A stretch of 5,013 bases of DNA, from contig PUNR01000426.1 of the NCBI GenBank assembly GCA_003551805.1, positions 1 to 5,013 of the forward strand. The letters are read 5' to 3'. Positions 4,434-5,013 of this stretch are shown here, one piece after another (within the stretch, counting starts at the first letter, position 1; every line of letters begins with the position of its first letter). A program made the position numbers and the translations under genes. The notes below the pieces were generated by a model, which did no database searches, was not told where the DNA came from, and was given only the letters and a program-made list of their open reading frames with translations. The stretch comes from Loktanella sp. Its GTDB lineage: Bacteria; Pseudomonadota; Alphaproteobacteria; Rhodobacterales; Rhodobacteraceae.

Positions 4434-5013
4434 TCTGGCACGCTTGCCCCTGTCTGACGCTTTGGCGCATGCTGCCCGTACCACCGAACAGCAGATCGGC
4501 TTGGCGCTGGCAGGGCTGACTGGACCGGTGCCTGACGCGATGCGTTATGCTGTTGTTGGCGGTAAGGCGCTGCGGGCGTTCCTTGCGCTGGAAACTGCGC
4601 GTTTGCATGGTGTTGCCGCGGTGCAGGCAGCGGCGGCGATTGAATGTATCCACGCCTATTCGCTGGTTCATGATGATCTGCCCTGCATGGATGACGATGA
4701 TCTGCGTCGCGGCCAGCCGACTGTCCACAAACGCTGGGACGAGGCAACCGCCGTGCTTGCCGGTGACGCGCTGCAAGCGCTGGCGTTTGAATTGCTGGGC
4801 GGGCTTGATTGTCCGGACACCGCCAAGGTCGACCTGATCGTGACACTGACGCAGGCTGCCGGCGTGCGTGGCATGGTGGGCGGGCAGGCGGCGGATATTG
4901 CGGCGGAAACGGCCAGTGTGCCGTTGACGCTGGATCAGATCATGGCGCTTCAGGCGGGCAAGACCGGGGCGCTGATTTCATGGGCTGCGTTGGTTGGTCC
5001 GCGTATCGCGGGC
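4426..5013 (+). CDS. ispA: Farnesyl/geranyl diphosphate synthase, 3'-truncated by window edge
   Basis: There are 196 visible residues with no stop before the edge; about 90-100 are expected to be missing. It is a trans-prenyltransferase that condenses isopentenyl diphosphate with allylic diphosphates (C5 to C10 to C15), feeding quinone, undecaprenyl and carotenoid synthesis in the cytoplasm. Visible motifs are GGKALR at 45-50 (K47 and R50 bind IPP), H76 in ECIHAYSL, the first Asp-rich motif DDLPCMDD at 83-90 followed by DLRRG, GGQAAD at 152-157, and KTGAL at 179-183. The second Asp-rich motif lies past the edge. The spacing DDxxxxD is the bacterial type. The chosen ATG overlaps the end of xseB by eight bases and has no clear ribosome site, so translation is probably coupled. 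xseB-ispA, usually followed by dxs, is a well-known gene order. Chain length (C15 or C20) is not certain from this part. Confidence 0.93.
   Translation, partial: MPDLARLPLSDALAHAARTTEQQIGLALAGLTGPVPDAMRYAVVGGKALRAFLALETARLHGVAAVQAAAAIECIHAYSLVHDDLPCMDDDDLRRGQPTVHKRWDEATAVLAGDALQALAFELLGGLDCPDTAKVDLIVTLTQAAGVRGMVGGQAADIAAETASVPLTLDQIMALQAGKTGALISWAALVGPRIAG

Noticed and set aside
1..5013. Novel multi-gene system, prophage, transposon, CRISPR array or genomic island
   Set aside because: All sizeable genes belong to known housekeeping or regulatory families, composition looks uniform, and no integrase, transposase, long direct repeats, tRNA or spacer-repeat pattern is visible.

Overview
The window looks like ordinary chromosomal DNA from an alphaproteobacterium of the order Rhodobacterales (Roseobacter/Rhodobacter type). 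The evidence is GC-rich coding sequence with strong third-position bias, a MarR/OmpR-type regulator pair resembling petP-petR of Rhodobacter, a branched-chain aminotransferase of the short form usual in that group, and an intergenic element (CCTCCGGCGGGAGTATTT) that I associate with Rhodobacterales genomes. The genus cannot be fixed from the sequence.

Layout. Positions 1-714 (+) hold the C-terminal three quarters of a ten-helix EamA-family (DMT superfamily) inner-membrane transporter, cut by the left edge. Positions 778-960 (+) hold a 60-residue, strongly basic protein of unknown function with an excellent Shine-Dalgarno sequence. A hairpin at 983-1003 separates it from ilvE, which runs on the minus strand (1878 down to 1009) and converges on it. 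The 144-base gap at 1879-2022 is a divergent control region. It serves ilvE leftward and petP rightward and contains several inverted repeats and candidate promoter elements. petP (MarR family, 2023-2529) and petR (OmpR-type response regulator, 2526-3227) overlap by four bases. After a 52-base gap containing a small GC hairpin element come a histone-deacetylase-like zinc amidohydrolase (3280-4203), xseB (4200-4433) and ispA (4426 to beyond the right edge). These last three overlap one another and are clearly one operon.

How the genes fit together. petP-petR is a regulatory cassette with no sensor kinase in view; its Rhodobacter relatives act on respiratory and photosynthetic electron-transport growth. 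The right-hand operon combines a deacetylase-fold enzyme with the small subunit of exonuclease VII and farnesyl/geranyl diphosphate synthase. xseB-ispA is a conserved bacterial pairing that usually continues into dxs, so dxs is expected just beyond the right edge (inference). ilvE supplies the last step of Leu/Ile/Val synthesis. I found no mobile element, CRISPR array, tRNA, rRNA or defence system, and no evidence of an undescribed multi-gene system. The points most worth checking are the palindrome-rich ilvE/petP control region, the orphan 60-residue basic protein and the dispersed hairpin element after petR.
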